A stretch of 64,000 bases of DNA from Verrucomicrobiota bacterium (lineage in GTDB: Bacteria > Verrucomicrobiota > Kiritimatiellia > SS1-B-03-39 > UBA6053): positions 1 to 64,000 of the forward strand of contig JAFIGD010000007.1 in the NCBI GenBank assembly GCA_020831625.1. The letters are read 5' to 3'. The notes beneath the pieces were generated by a model. That model did no database searches and was not told the DNA's origin. It saw nothing but the letters and a program-made list of their open reading frames with translations. Each line of letters opens with the position of its first letter. Positions within the stretch are counted from its first letter, which is position 1. Both the position numbers and the translations under genes were made by a program. Below, one piece after another: positions 24,585-32,645 of the stretch.

Positions 24585-25433
24585 CTATGACGCGCACATT
24601 GCCCGCAGGCGTCGTCCGTATTCGACATAGGTCTCAAACCGGCTTCCGCAATCCGGATGAACACCGATATGGGGTTCGATGGAAATGAACCCGTCGTAGC
24701 CCGATGCGGACAGAGTCTCCAGCGTCTCGCGAACCCGGCAAACGCCCTGGCCCGGCCAGAGGTGCGTGGGCGTCACCCCCTCCGCGCGTCCGGTGTGGTC
24801 TTTGATGTGCACATGCCGGATATGGGGCATGGCGGCCGTGAACCATTCGGCCATGCGGGCGGGTCCGGGGTGATGGGAGGCCGGGTTTCCCGTGTCGTAC
24901 ACTGCGCACACCGACGGGAGATTGACCAGTTCAAAGAATTTCGAAAAGTTCTCCGGGGTTGCGGCGGCCCAACCCGAACAGTTCTCGACCAGAAGGAACA
25001 TTCCCGCATCGGCGGCGCGCCGTCCCAGTTCACTCAATCGTTTCACGGACTCCGACTGCCAGTCGGCCTCTGAAAGACAGTGGTTGGGATAGGTCATCAC
25101 CCGGATTTGGTCGGTGCCCAGGATGGACGCGTTCCGCATGGCGGACGAGAGTTCCTCCAGAGATTGTTCAAAAGGGTCGGTGATCTTTCGCGCCCCGTTT
25201 CCGACGGGGGATCCCAGGCCCGCCACCCTCATCCCGGCATCAGCAATGGCGGCGGCGAGTTCACGGCACCGCGCCTCCGGGAGAAGCGCCACCTCCTCCC
25301 CGTTCAGCTTGCGGAGTTCCAAATGCGTCCAGCCGAGTTCCCGATGGGCGCGGATTTGTTCCTCAATCGTTGCCCCGGCTTCGTCGGATATTCCGGTAAG
25401 CTTAAAATTCATATGATGTTTCGTTTTTGTCAT
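24585..25433 (-). CDS. Sugar phosphate isomerase/epimerase-like TIM barrel protein
   Basis: The 282-residue cytoplasmic protein belongs to the xylose-isomerase-like (AP endonuclease 2) TIM barrel fold. The four metal-ligand regions are present in order: FLLVENCSGW (Glu), CAVYDTGNPASHH (Asp/His), HIRHVHIKDH (His) and GFISIEPHIG (Glu). The family includes hydroxypyruvate isomerases, tagatose epimerases, inosose dehydratases and keto-sugar isomerases, so the exact reaction is open. In this setting, conversion of a released sugar or uronate into a central intermediate is plausible. The start could also be the ATG at 25412, which is closer to the conserved sequence. It lies 80 bases downstream of the Verru_Chthon accessory gene on the same strand and could belong to that unit. 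Confidence 0.8.
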   Translation of the reverse strand: MTKTKHHMNFKLTGISDEAGATIEEQIRAHRELGWTHLELRKLNGEEVALLPEARCRELAAAIADAGMRVAGLGSPVGNGARKITDPFEQSLEELSSAMRNASILGTDQIRVMTYPNHCLSEADWQSESVKRLSELGRRAADAGMFLLVENCSGWAAATPENFSKFFELVNLPSVCAVYDTGNPASHHPGPARMAEWFTAAMPHIRHVHIKDHTGRAEGVTPTHLWPGQGVCRVRETLETLSASGYDGFISIEPHIGVHPDCGSRFETYVEYGRRLRAMCAS

Positions 25434-25513
25434 GGTTGGTCAATTATGTCTTGATTGAATTGAAGAAAGCCCGTCTGAAAGCGGTTGCACAAAAGCTAAT
25501 TACGGATCGTCGG

Positions 25514-26221
25514 TTACCTTTCAGTTTCTTCAACAGGATCCCCGAATTCTTTGGCCTCGGAAGGGGTTTCGGTGATGACTCTCAGGCGGACCGCTCTTTT
25601 TTTGGGGGTATACTCCGTTACAAAGCACAAATATCTTGCCTGTTCGTAATGGCGGTTGCTGGTGGTGAAGGCGAGGATCAATTCCTCGTTATGTCTGGCG
25701 ACGATTTGGATGGCACATTTCGCTCTATCCGCCGTGTCCGGTTCAATTGCTTTGATTTCCTGAGGGTTTAAACTGAATTTTTCAGTGTCGTGCAACACCA
25801 CAAGCTGTCTTTCGGTCAAATTGAAATATTTGTACGTTCCAAAATCGAAAGTCTCAAGGGAATCATCCATTACAAAGAAGCTTGGGACGTCATCCCCGTC
25901 CGATACCAGAAGTAAAATCCGGGTGGACTTCCCCTGAACGGGATATTGCCAGATGGGGCGATAGGTCTGCTCCCCTTCTATCACCTCTCCCGGTGTGAAA
26001 AGCTCCAGAGGCTGCTCACCCTTGTAGCGGTATAGCGGAGAGCGGGCAATATTCTGCACTGGAATCCGGTGAAACGCACCCTCCTGATCGATAAAGCCGA
26101 TCGGAATATTCGGAGGACGGCCGATTCCCAGGACGGTGAATTCCACACTGCCCGCAAACGAAAAATGGGATGCAAGCAGCATCCCGACAAAAACCAGTCG
26201 TTTCATATAATCATGTTTCAT
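25514..26221 (-). CDS. Secreted accessory protein of Verru_Chthon cassette A (copy 1)
   Basis: This 235-residue protein has a signal peptide (RLVFVGMLLASHFSFAGS) and should be exported. It is beta-rich with no enzyme motif. It shares features with the 55142 product: an early beta segment, a YRYKGEQPLELF element corresponding to YTYKGPIPLRFY there, an LLLVSDGDD/LLLFDRPRG strand, and a LVVLHDT/LAVYNTT element. Both lie directly downstream of a Verru_Chthon cassette A gene (3 and 9 bases away), so the pair is a conserved unit whose products probably work together at the envelope. A start at the internal ATG 26206 would give a tidier signal peptide. Function unknown. Confidence 0.6.
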   Translation of the reverse strand: MKHDYMKRLVFVGMLLASHFSFAGSVEFTVLGIGRPPNIPIGFIDQEGAFHRIPVQNIARSPLYRYKGEQPLELFTPGEVIEGEQTYRPIWQYPVQGKSTRILLLVSDGDDVPSFFVMDDSLETFDFGTYKYFNLTERQLVVLHDTEKFSLNPQEIKAIEPDTADRAKCAIQIVARHNEELILAFTTSNRHYEQARYLCFVTEYTPKKRAVRLRVITETPSEAKEFGDPVEETER

Positions 26222-26224
26222 AAA

Positions 26225-29200
26225 TTAAATGTCATCCTCTGAAAGCCAACGAAAGCGCACGATGCGGTATTTCCGACCGAAGGTTTGGGCGGTTTGGTCT
26301 GAGGGGTTCAATTCCGCCGCCGGATCATTCGGATCGGCCGCACCGGGTTCCAGCGGTTCTGGTGTACGCTGTACCACGGCTTCACACCAGGCGGCAGCCT
26401 CCGTTTTACCCGTGGATTCATTCAACACCTCCCCATAAGCACGAACCACAAAGGTATCGGAACGCACCGCGATGATCGATCCTATTTTCTGGAGAACATC
26501 TCCCTGCAGCACAAATCCAGCCGCGCCGGATCCGGTGGAACCGTAGAGGTTGTCGGAGTAGGGAACGACTGCGGATGCACCCAGCCTGTAATTCGAAGAA
26601 TTCTTCCATGCCTCGGGAGCCAGCTTAAATTCATCATACATGTCATTAATCGATGTCTCATCAATGGCACGCTGCAGCAGTCCGGCCTTCGCTTCCGGCG
26701 GCACTGTGGACGGCAGGGGGGCGGGCAGCTCCCGATTCACGAACTCGGACAGAGAAAGGACCGGTCTTCCGAGGCGGCTTGCCCGCTCCTGAATCAGTTC
26801 CACAACCTTCTCCGCCAAAATGTTGACCTGATCGTCCGTCAGCGAGGCCATCCCTCCCCAGGCATCGTGGTCATAATAATCATTTCCTCTGTCGGCCGCC
26901 GTCGGCCGGGTCAGGCGGCCGATTCGGGTGTTCTGATGATCCGCAGGAAATCCGGCATCCGCCTGCTGAAGTCCCGAATCCTCGTAATAAAACGGGGTCC
27001 CTTTGTCGGAGCCCAACACGGCGGCCCATGCTTTTGCGGAAACGGAGTTTACATTAAACATGCCCTCGGCGTTTAAACCGGCCGCTGCGGTACGGAAATC
27101 CGACAGACGGCTCTGGAGGTCTTGAATGGGGATTCCCTTCGCCGGGACATGGCGGGGATTCCTCAAAGTGCCCGAGCCGTCGACAAAGTCCTGCACCACT
27201 TGATCGATCGTGCGATTGACCGCGTCCCCATAACTGCTGGATTCGGGACTGATGGAGGAAAAGAAATACCCGTCCCACAACGTTTCATTCGCCAGATACG
27301 AAATGTCATAGGCCAACCGTGCCTGGGATCCACTTACCAATGCCTGCATCGTCTTGTCAGCCCGTACCCAGGGACTGGCAAAGGAATTTGAGATGGCCAG
27401 TGAGGGTTGATACCCCAACTTCGCGATATTCGCATGCTGGAGCTGGCCGAGAGACAGCAGGGGCGATGTGGGCAGTTCCAGCATGACCGGATAGGATGTG
27501 GAAGGCTCTTTCGAAGGTCCCCAATAAGCACGTCCTCCATCGTTCTGAATCACATCCGTAAAGCCGGCCGGCTTACGCCACCAAGGCATAATCCCCGGGG
27601 TGGCATCATTAAACGTTTTGCTGGCAACTGTTTGCCTCTGTTGAGTGACCGCGAGCGGATTCATGCGGCTGTAGGGGGGGAAAGCACGGCTCCCGCCGGA
27701 ACGGCCGGCTTCATAATCCCCCGGGGTTAAATTGAGCACCTCCCAGGCATAAAGCGGTGTGGGTATGGCCCATTGGTCCGCACGCCGTGTCAATGACCCC
27801 GGATTGTTGATCGTGTCTTGCCCCCCTTCCACGAAGGCGGCGGAAATTTGGCCTTCCATGCGGGACATGACACTTCCCATATAGTCCCGGTGGAAGCCGG
27901 GGTCATCGTCCATCAAGGCCTCGTCTCCAGTGGAATCTATAGCCAACAAGGCCCCTGCACGAAGACTCAGATTATGTGAAAAAGTGATTTCATCATTGTC
28001 ATCGTAGGGAATCGTAACCCATTTTGCCGCATATTGGTTAGTCGGGTTGTCCATGTTCTTTATCAGAGCAATCAAAGGAAAATAAAATCCGCCGGCCGGG
28101 TCATATCCCTCTTTCAGCTTTACCTGACCCTTGACCAGAGGGAGGGGGTCGCCATGTACATCGGGGAGAACAGATAATATCTTCACCTCCCCGGGGGCAA
28201 ATTCCCCCATGGAACCCTGAAAATCCACCTCCAGATTCATGAATCTCGAGTAGGGCTGCGCCCCGTCGAATGCCGGATCCTCAATACTGCGTAAATCCCA
28301 GAGCCTTGCTTGGAATCCCTGTAAAGATGTCCCCAAATCGTGCTTATAATTCTGTGTATAATCGTTATTCGTATCGGGCATATAAGGTTCATGAGGGTAA
28401 TGGCCTGCCGGGAAGCGCTGGTTGGAGGAAAATTCCAGCATAATCGAAGTGATCTGTGTAATGGAAATCGCCATTCTCCGGACCTTGAGGTTCACATTGT
28501 ATGGGTTGTGCACCACAAAGACCGGATTCATGATAATCCGGCCCTCCAGCTTGCCGGCATCATTCCAATGCGGGGCGGTCTGAAAGCTGACCAATAGAAA
28601 CTGCCGTACGACAACCGGACCGATGTTGGGGCGCTCAAACTGGTAAACTTCCGGCATCTCAATCGTTACGTTACCATGGGACTTTCTTACCCCGTTGGGG
28701 GTCGTCTCGGGATCCTGATCGGCGCTAAACATGCTGCTGACATTCCAAAATTCATGCATGGCACTTCCCCGGGGAACTCCCGAAGCGGTGGCGAGTTCCA
28801 GCATCTGCTGGTGATTCGGGAAATACCCATGCGCGATATAGCCGGGAGTCGCTCCACTGCGGTCCATATTCTTATAAATATTATAGTAATGCCGCAGGAC
28901 CTGCCAGGTTGGACCATACAGCGTCGGGCCAATATTATTTGAAATCCGCTCAGAGGACGGAACCTCTTTCCGGAAAAGGAAGGAAACCGGACGCCCCCAG
29001 TCGATCGTTTTTCCTCCCCATACCCCACTCTGGTTCCAGATGTAATCTCCATTTTCATCCAGGGGCGGGAACGGACTCCCCGTGCCGAACCAGGAGGTGT
29101 CGAAATCGTTGTCGCTCATCTCGAAGGCCAGCGACAGATCCCGTTTAAGCCCGCCGTTCCTGGCGTCGGTCAGAACACCCGAACTGACGGTGCTCAGGTC

Positions 29201-30049
29201 GAAAAAAAACTTTTTCGCAGCAGAATTTCCGGGATCATTCAGTGCCAGGGGCACATCTGCGATCGAATTCATACGCTGAAGTATCCCGGCATCCAAATCC
29301 GAATACGCCTCCAAATCCGTCAGCAACCAGGTTCCTGACCGGGAGGGAGCGGTCAATACGGAGTTCACCACCGTTTCAGTACTGGAGTCTTTCCGCTCAT
29401 CTGCCAGATTGATCCGGGCCTTCACCCCCTCGTCCCCCACCCACCAGGCAAAATAATGTGAAAGCGCTGAAGATCCGCCGGAGTACAACGGGACCTTGGG
29501 GACCCGCACCTCAAGGGGATTGGGATTTGTCGGATCCACATCCGCATCCGCACTGCCGCTGCCGACCAGGAGAATTTCGTCCCCGCCCGACGGAGTGGTT
29601 CGTATCGCGTCCCGGGCTGCGGCATTTGAGTGGCTCAAATCGGCGCCCGAAGCCAGCCAGCCAAGAAAGTGGCCGTACCCGGGATTTGGGGCTCCCGATG
29701 GCAGAGTTTCCGCCGAGTCCCAGACCCCGGTCAGGTAACGTCGATCCAGCGAGGTGGGGTTCGTCGCCGCTTTCGAAAAAAGATCTGCCGTGGCGGTCAC
29801 GCGTTGATCCGCCCCGGCATGCTTCTGCAGCTCACTGATCGCCACCACCACCCCCACTTTGGCATTTGCCCGGGCCCTGGCCAGGTTCACCCTCAGCTGA
29901 CTTTCCCTCAACGCCAAGCGCACCATGACCACAAAACTCAGCACGATGACCAGTAATATGGCAACCACCATGATTGTGAGGAGCAGTGCTGATCCGTTTT
30001 TCCGTGTTGAACGCTGTTTATTCTTTGTCTTGCAATTGTGTTGATTCAT
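26225..30049 (-). CDS. Verru_Chthon cassette protein A (PilX-like giant pseudopilin), copy 1
   Basis: This 1274-residue protein has an N-terminal PilX-like membrane anchor (GSALLLTIMVVAILLVIVLS, then VVMVRLALRESQ) preceded by a basic cytoplasmic tail. The motif ARARANAKVGVVVAISELQKHAG follows immediately, as in the family. The large exported part is Asn/Gly-rich without known catalytic motifs. The C-terminus (FVVRAYGE, AAAWCEAVVQRTPEP, RYRIVRFRWLSEDD) is matched almost motif for motif by the 52139 product. Family members are confined to Verrucomicrobia and close relatives and are believed to be part of a pseudopilus-like export or surface apparatus; the usual partner genes B, C and D are not next to this copy. 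The ATG at 30049 was chosen because it places the basic tail and anchor correctly and follows a GGAG. A class-1 operator lies about 85 bases upstream. Confidence 0.85.
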   Translation of the reverse strand: MNQHNCKTKNKQRSTRKNGSALLLTIMVVAILLVIVLSFVVMVRLALRESQLRVNLARARANAKVGVVVAISELQKHAGADQRVTATADLFSKAATNPTSLDRRYLTGVWDSAETLPSGAPNPGYGHFLGWLASGADLSHSNAAARDAIRTTPSGGDEILLVGSGSADADVDPTNPNPLEVRVPKVPLYSGGSSALSHYFAWWVGDEGVKARINLADERKDSSTETVVNSVLTAPSRSGTWLLTDLEAYSDLDAGILQRMNSIADVPLALNDPGNSAAKKFFFDLSTVSSGVLTDARNGGLKRDLSLAFEMSDNDFDTSWFGTGSPFPPLDENGDYIWNQSGVWGGKTIDWGRPVSFLFRKEVPSSERISNNIGPTLYGPTWQVLRHYYNIYKNMDRSGATPGYIAHGYFPNHQQMLELATASGVPRGSAMHEFWNVSSMFSADQDPETTPNGVRKSHGNVTIEMPEVYQFERPNIGPVVVRQFLLVSFQTAPHWNDAGKLEGRIIMNPVFVVHNPYNVNLKVRRMAISITQITSIMLEFSSNQRFPAGHYPHEPYMPDTNNDYTQNYKHDLGTSLQGFQARLWDLRSIEDPAFDGAQPYSRFMNLEVDFQGSMGEFAPGEVKILSVLPDVHGDPLPLVKGQVKLKEGYDPAGGFYFPLIALIKNMDNPTNQYAAKWVTIPYDDNDEITFSHNLSLRAGALLAIDSTGDEALMDDDPGFHRDYMGSVMSRMEGQISAAFVEGGQDTINNPGSLTRRADQWAIPTPLYAWEVLNLTPGDYEAGRSGGSRAFPPYSRMNPLAVTQQRQTVASKTFNDATPGIMPWWRKPAGFTDVIQNDGGRAYWGPSKEPSTSYPVMLELPTSPLLSLGQLQHANIAKLGYQPSLAISNSFASPWVRADKTMQALVSGSQARLAYDISYLANETLWDGYFFSSISPESSSYGDAVNRTIDQVVQDFVDGSGTLRNPRHVPAKGIPIQDLQSRLSDFRTAAAGLNAEGMFNVNSVSAKAWAAVLGSDKGTPFYYEDSGLQQADAGFPADHQNTRIGRLTRPTAADRGNDYYDHDAWGGMASLTDDQVNILAEKVVELIQERASRLGRPVLSLSEFVNRELPAPLPSTVPPEAKAGLLQRAIDETSINDMYDEFKLAPEAWKNSSNYRLGASAVVPYSDNLYGSTGSGAAGFVLQGDVLQKIGSIIAVRSDTFVVRAYGEVLNESTGKTEAAAWCEAVVQRTPEPLEPGAADPNDPAAELNPSDQTAQTFGRKYRIVRFRWLSEDDI

Positions 30050-30084
30050 AAACGGAGATCTCCAAGGCTTACACTGTCTATGAC

Positions 30085-30147
30085 AGGATATGCTCCACTT
30101 GCCTTGACGCAATTGATATTGCAACCGGGGTGTCGCACACCTGTGCG
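30085..30147 (-). promoter_or_regulatory. Class-1 operator with possible promoter of Verru_Chthon A copy 1
   Basis: Perfect arms CGCACA-GG-TGTGCG read on the minus strand (30147-30134). Twenty bases later is ATTGCG (30113-30108), a 17-bp spacer and TATCCT (30090-30085). The distance is 20 bases where other sites have 10, so the promoter part is less certain than the operator. Confidence 0.45.
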
Positions 30148-30160
30148 AGACTTTGAGGGG

Positions 30161-32638
30161 TCAATCAAGTTGACGGCTGGTTTCGGTGCCGTCGTAATCG
30201 ATCGTAACGACGGGGACCGATTCTGCCCCTGTGTATCCCGCTCCAGGCGTGATGCGCAGAAGGTGTAGTTTGCGATGAGGGCATATACCCGCGAATGCTC
30301 CCCGACGTTCAGAGACTTTCAGAGTGGCTTCTTTGTCGTTCCAATTAAGGTCGAAAGCGGCGAAAGCACCTTTTTCATAATTGTAATTATCTCCTTCGTC
30401 TTCGTACACGTTGAAGGACGCATCTGCACCAGGATAGACCGCGAGCGTCCAGTCGCCGTGCGGATCGGCGTCGGCGAATTGAACGGCGGGACCGAAGGGG
30501 ACGATGCTGCCGGCGCGGACATAGACGGGCAGCGTTTCCAGGGGCGCGTCGGCGGTGATGGTTTGGCCGCCCTCATATCGCTCGCCGGTCCAGAAGTCGA
30601 CCCAGTCACAGCCTGCAGGCAGGTAGACCTCGCGGGTTTTGGCGACGCCCTCCAGGGGACGGGATCCGGACTCATAATACATGGGTTCGGTGACCGGGCA
30701 GACCATGAACGCGGGACCGAACATAAACTGGTCGGTAACCTGCAGGGCCTTTGGATCCGACCTGAAATCGAAGGCCAGCATGCGGAACAGGGTATAGTGC
30801 TCGTTGGCCTCCCGGGCGGCGGTGGCGTAGATATAGGGCAGCAGCCGGTACCGCAGGTGGAGAAATTTGACCAGGGTGTCATAAAATTGCGTTCCCGGTT
30901 CCCCGAAACGCCAGACCTCCCGGGGGGCGTCCATGCCGTGCGAACGGAACATGGGCAGGAACGCGCCGAACTGAAACCAGCGGGTGTAGAGTTCGCGGTA
31001 GCCGAGATCCCCGCATCCGTCGGGATAGCGGCTTTGCCGGAACCAGCGCGGGGCGGGTTTGACAAAGAATCCCCCGATATCGAAGGTCCAGCGCGGGTTG
31101 CCGGTGACGGTGAAGTTCAGCCCGTCCGCGATTTGGTTGCGGAGCCGTTTCCAGTTGGCGTCGATGTCCCCGGACCAGGTGATGGTCCCGTATCGTTGCT
31201 GGCCGGGATAGGCGGAGCGGTTGAGATTGACCACCCGCTTGGCATCGGTGGTTTTCCGCTGGCCCTCGTAGATGCATTTTGATTGCTCCAGAGAGTATGC
31301 GTTCAACAATCCGGGATCGATAAATTTTTTGGTTTCCGCGGTGTTCAACTGCAGCCGGATTTCCGGTTCATATTTGACGGTTCCCTGCCAGTCGCCTTTG
31401 AAAGGTTCGGTCGCATCGCTCCACCAGGCATCGACCCCGTGTTGGAGGTAGGCCTGTTCCGCCTGTCTCCAGTAGATGTCGCGGGCGCAGGGTGAGAAAA
31501 CGTTCAAGGTGGACTGGTCGCCCAGGAGTTCACCCGCTTCGCGCAGTTCCTCGAGATCGGGGTTGGCGTCGCCGCGCATGTTCGGCCAGAGCGAGACCAT
31601 GAGCCGGGTGTTCGCGGCATGGAGATCCTCACACAGTTGCCGCGGGTCCGGGAAGCGTTCGGCATCGAAGGTTTTAAATCCCCACTGTCCCTCCGGCCAG
31701 GTGCACCAGTCCTGGACGATGCAGTCCAGGGGCAGTTCACGCCTGCGGTATTCTCCGACCACCTCCAGCAGCTCTTGTTGGCTTTTGTACCGCTCCTTGG
31801 ACTGGATATAACCGTAGGTCCAGCGCGGAAACAGGGGCGGGGCGCCGGTCAGATGGCGAATGCCGGCGACAATGCGGTCGAAATCGGGACCGAGGATAAA
31901 GTAGTAGTCGAGTTCCGGCACGACCTCGGTCCAGAGATAGGAACCATATTGGTTGTCGCGGAAGATGCACAGTGAAGTGCTGTCCAGCAGGCACCCGTAG
32001 CCCCGGCTGGAGACCAGGACCGGCATGGCGACTTTTAAATTGTGCTGATAGAGGTGTTGGGTGCCGCCCCGGTAATTGAGGACACCCTCCTCGTGCTGGC
32101 CGAGGCCGAAGATGGCTTCATCCTCCGAAAATTCAAAACGCAGTTTGGCGGAGTAGGCCATGCGGTCGAAAACCTGTTTGCCTCCGCTGGCGCGGGTTTT
32201 TTCGCCGTCCTCGGTTTTCTCCGACGCGAATTTGGTGTCCGTGCCCCATTCCGTGCGGTTCACGGTAATCTCCTCGAGGGTTTTCCCGCCTTCCGCCGGT
32301 TCCCGGGTCAGGAGGTTCCCATCTTTGTCGAACCATGTGAACGCTCCGGTGTCCCGGTTGATCTCGAGGCGGATTTCGGAGGTGGACAACACCAGCGAGT
32401 TTTCCTCCTCCAGCACTTGCAGCCGTCCCTTTGTCTCGGTCGGCAGGACGATCAAGCTTTCCCGGGAAGCGAACTCCGCCTCCACGGTGTGGCGGACCCG
32501 GATGATGGCATCGGTGACAGCGATGATGGACAATTGATTGGCGGCTTTGTTGACCAGGGTGTGCGTGGACAGTTCAACGACGATTTCACCGGGGCTGACT
32601 TGCCGCCAGCGTTGGACAGGAGTGGAGAGTGGATTCAT
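30161..32638 (-). CDS. GH31 family glycoside hydrolase (alpha-xylosidase/alpha-glucosidase-like)
   Basis: The 825-residue protein lacks a signal peptide. It has the N-terminal beta-sandwich (about 1-250, with FGLGQHEEGVLNYRG), a TIM barrel and C-terminal sandwiches. The nucleophile Asp lies in DAWWSDATEPF (about residue 410) and the acid/base Asp in TITWSGDIDANW (about residue 491), both intact. The WWSDATEP form is common in alpha-xylosidases and relatives. The start at 32638 is 7 bases after the stop of the second GH31 gene, so the two are co-transcribed. The class-1 operator at 30134 lies downstream of its stop and serves the next gene. Confidence 0.88.
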   Translation of the reverse strand: MNPLSTPVQRWRQVSPGEIVVELSTHTLVNKAANQLSIIAVTDAIIRVRHTVEAEFASRESLIVLPTETKGRLQVLEEENSLVLSTSEIRLEINRDTGAFTWFDKDGNLLTREPAEGGKTLEEITVNRTEWGTDTKFASEKTEDGEKTRASGGKQVFDRMAYSAKLRFEFSEDEAIFGLGQHEEGVLNYRGGTQHLYQHNLKVAMPVLVSSRGYGCLLDSTSLCIFRDNQYGSYLWTEVVPELDYYFILGPDFDRIVAGIRHLTGAPPLFPRWTYGYIQSKERYKSQQELLEVVGEYRRRELPLDCIVQDWCTWPEGQWGFKTFDAERFPDPRQLCEDLHAANTRLMVSLWPNMRGDANPDLEELREAGELLGDQSTLNVFSPCARDIYWRQAEQAYLQHGVDAWWSDATEPFKGDWQGTVKYEPEIRLQLNTAETKKFIDPGLLNAYSLEQSKCIYEGQRKTTDAKRVVNLNRSAYPGQQRYGTITWSGDIDANWKRLRNQIADGLNFTVTGNPRWTFDIGGFFVKPAPRWFRQSRYPDGCGDLGYRELYTRWFQFGAFLPMFRSHGMDAPREVWRFGEPGTQFYDTLVKFLHLRYRLLPYIYATAAREANEHYTLFRMLAFDFRSDPKALQVTDQFMFGPAFMVCPVTEPMYYESGSRPLEGVAKTREVYLPAGCDWVDFWTGERYEGGQTITADAPLETLPVYVRAGSIVPFGPAVQFADADPHGDWTLAVYPGADASFNVYEDEGDNYNYEKGAFAAFDLNWNDKEATLKVSERRGAFAGICPHRKLHLLRITPGAGYTGAESVPVVTIDYDGTETSRQLD

Positions 32639-32645
32639 ATATTTC

